From Amycolatopsis lurida (GTDB lineage: Bacteria; Actinomycetota; Actinomycetes; Mycobacteriales; Pseudonocardiaceae), in the NCBI RefSeq assembly GCF_900105055.1, contig NZ_FNTA01000004.1, positions 1,302,001 through 1,366,000 on the forward strand: DNA of 64,000 nucleotides, in the 5' to 3' direction. Below, one piece after another: positions 62,984 through 64,000 of this stretch. The notes beneath the pieces were generated by a model. It worked only from the letters and a program-made list of their open reading frames with translations, was not told where the DNA came from and searched no databases. Each line of letters opens with the position of its first letter. Position 1 is the stretch's first letter. A program made the translations under genes and the position numbers.

Positions 62984-64000
62984 TTGACCGAGCGAACCCT
63001 GCGTGCCGAGCCTAGGCCCGAAACGGCCGGGGCCCTGCCACCACCGCACCGGCTGGTCCTCCCGATCATCCTGACCTGCCAGCTCATGCTCATCCTCGAC
63101 GCGACGGTGATGAACGTCGCGCTCCCCCGCATCCAGTCCGAACTCGGCTTCACCGACACTGGCCTCTCCTGGGTGATGACGGCGTACAGCCTGGTCTTCG
63201 GCGGCCTGTTGCTCCTCGGCGGCCGGGCGGGTGACCTGTTCGGCCGCCGCCGGACGTTCGTCGTCGGCACGGCCGTGTTCACCGCCGCCTCCCTGCTCGG
63301 CGGCCTCGCCGGTTCCGCGGAACTGCTGATCGCCGCCCGGGTCGCGCAGGGCGTCGGCGCCGCGCTCGCCGGGCCGAGCACGCTCGCGCTGATCACCAGC
63401 ACGTTCACCGAGGCCAAGGCGCGAGTACGCGCGCTGGCGTTGTTCTCGGCGATGTCCAGCAGCGGTTTCGCGATCGGCCTGCTGCTCGGCGGGCTGCTGA
63501 CCGAATGGATCTCCTGGCGCGCGGCGCTGTACATCAACGTCCCGTTCGGGCTCGCGATCGTGCTGCTCACTTCCCGGTACGTGGCCGATCCGCCCCGGCG
63601 GCGCGCCCGGCTGGACCTTCCTGGCGCGTTCACCGGCACCCTCGGCGTCGGCTCGCTCGTGTTCGCCTTCACCCACGCCGCGTCGCACGGCTGGGGCGAC
63701 ACGATCACCCTCGGCAGCCTCGCCGCCGGGCTGGCATCGCTGGCCGCGTTCCTCCTCATCGAGACGAGGGTGCGCGAACCGCTGATCCCCCTGCGCCTGT
63801 TCGCCGAACGCGACCGCGCCGCGGCCTACGTCAACTTCTTCCTCGGGCCGATGGCGATGATGAGCATGTTCTTCTTCCTGACCCAGTTTCTGCAGGACAT
63901 CGCGGGTTTCGCCGCACTGGAGACCGGCTTCGCGTTCCTGCCGATGGCGGTCTGCATGTTCCTGCTGAGCAGGCTGATCCCGAAGCTGCTCCCCCGGTTC
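62984..64000 (+). CDS. EmrB/QacA-type MFS drug exporter, 3' end cut by window
   Basis: 339 codons visible, frame open at the window edge. DHA2-family exporter (expected 14 helices). Motif LDATVMNVALPRIQ in the first helix and GGRAGDLFGRRR between helices 2 and 3 are diagnostic. The TTG at 62984 is taken as start with cggagtattcc upstream; it gives a short charged N-terminus before helix 1. No ATG or GTG start fits better upstream. Substrate unknown. Controlled by the divergent TetR regulator. Confidence 0.85.
   Translation, partial: MTERTLRAEPRPETAGALPPPHRLVLPIILTCQLMLILDATVMNVALPRIQSELGFTDTGLSWVMTAYSLVFGGLLLLGGRAGDLFGRRRTFVVGTAVFTAASLLGGLAGSAELLIAARVAQGVGAALAGPSTLALITSTFTEAKARVRALALFSAMSSSGFAIGLLLGGLLTEWISWRAALYINVPFGLAIVLLTSRYVADPPRRRARLDLPGAFTGTLGVGSLVFAFTHAASHGWGDTITLGSLAAGLASLAAFLLIETRVREPLIPLRLFAERDRAAAYVNFFLGPMAMMSMFFFLTQFLQDIAGFAALETGFAFLPMAVCMFLLSRLIPKLLPRF

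Overview
High-GC actinobacterial chromosome, most likely Amycolatopsis or a close Pseudonocardiaceae relative. This is inferred from base composition, frequent GTG starts, a sterol catabolic gene set of the Mycobacterium/Rhodococcus type, a conservon, F420-type luciferase-like oxidoreductases and mycothiol-era ECF sigma/ZAS anti-sigma pairs. No rRNA, tRNA, CRISPR array, prophage or insertion sequence was seen. The window cuts the first gene (anti-sigma factor) and the last gene (MFS transporter).

Layout. 1-5024: a SigL-like ECF sigma factor and its zinc-binding anti-sigma factor, divergent from an operon for a surface lipoprotein, a DUF4142 protein, a ferric-reductase-like cytochrome b, a 3Fe-4S ferredoxin and a ferredoxin reductase; together they look like a sigma-controlled electron path to the membrane. 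5196-7066: a hairpin, a small repeat cluster, and an HxlR regulator divergent from an MFS transporter, with two matching operator-like sites between them.

7050-16106: the KstR2-type block for degradation of the sterol C/D rings (HIP pathway). fadE30-ipdF-kstR2-fadA6 runs leftwards and fadD3-crotonase-fadE31-fadE32-fadE33 runs rightwards from one perfect KstR2 operator. 16111-20057: an island of unrelated genes (HIT protein, SnoaL-tailed ECF sigma factor, SnoaL protein, DUF559/AbiEi-like protein, fatty-acid desaturase).

20023-30207: the KstR-type block for rings A/B and ring opening: hsaA-hsaD-hsaC-hsaB, a KstD-like flavoprotein, then kstD-kshA-small Cys protein-kshB-chsH3. 32295-39811: the side-chain (igr-like) operon fadE28-fadE29-chsH2-chsH1-ltp2, without cyp125 in front, then a wax-ester/triacylglycerol synthase divergent from an esterase. 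44069-46937: fadE34 divergent from kstR. Six sequences matching the KstR consensus TnnAACnnGTTnTA, on one strand or the other (one with a single mismatch), sit in front of these units. The sterol pathway is therefore split between two TetR regulators: KstR for the side chain and rings A/B, KstR2 for rings C/D.

40004-43953 is a SWIM protein/SNF2 helicase pair. 46992-53935 holds two LLM oxidoreductases, a fused isobutyryl-CoA mutase, an ArsR-DUF899 pair and a RibD-C/DHFR-like protein. 53973-59151 is a complete conservon (cvnD-cvnC-cvnB-cvnA reading left to right; transcribed cvnABCD). After about 950 noncoding bases come a DUF485 protein and an ActP-like symporter (60105-62098), then a TetR regulator divergent from an EmrB/QacA-type MFS transporter with three identical-core operators between them.

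A recurring feature is a set of long, often perfect hairpins (stems up to 27 bp) at gene 3' ends, including one double-hairpin element present twice, 22 kb apart. Most sit between convergent genes and probably act as terminators. One sits between divergent gene starts and needs another explanation.
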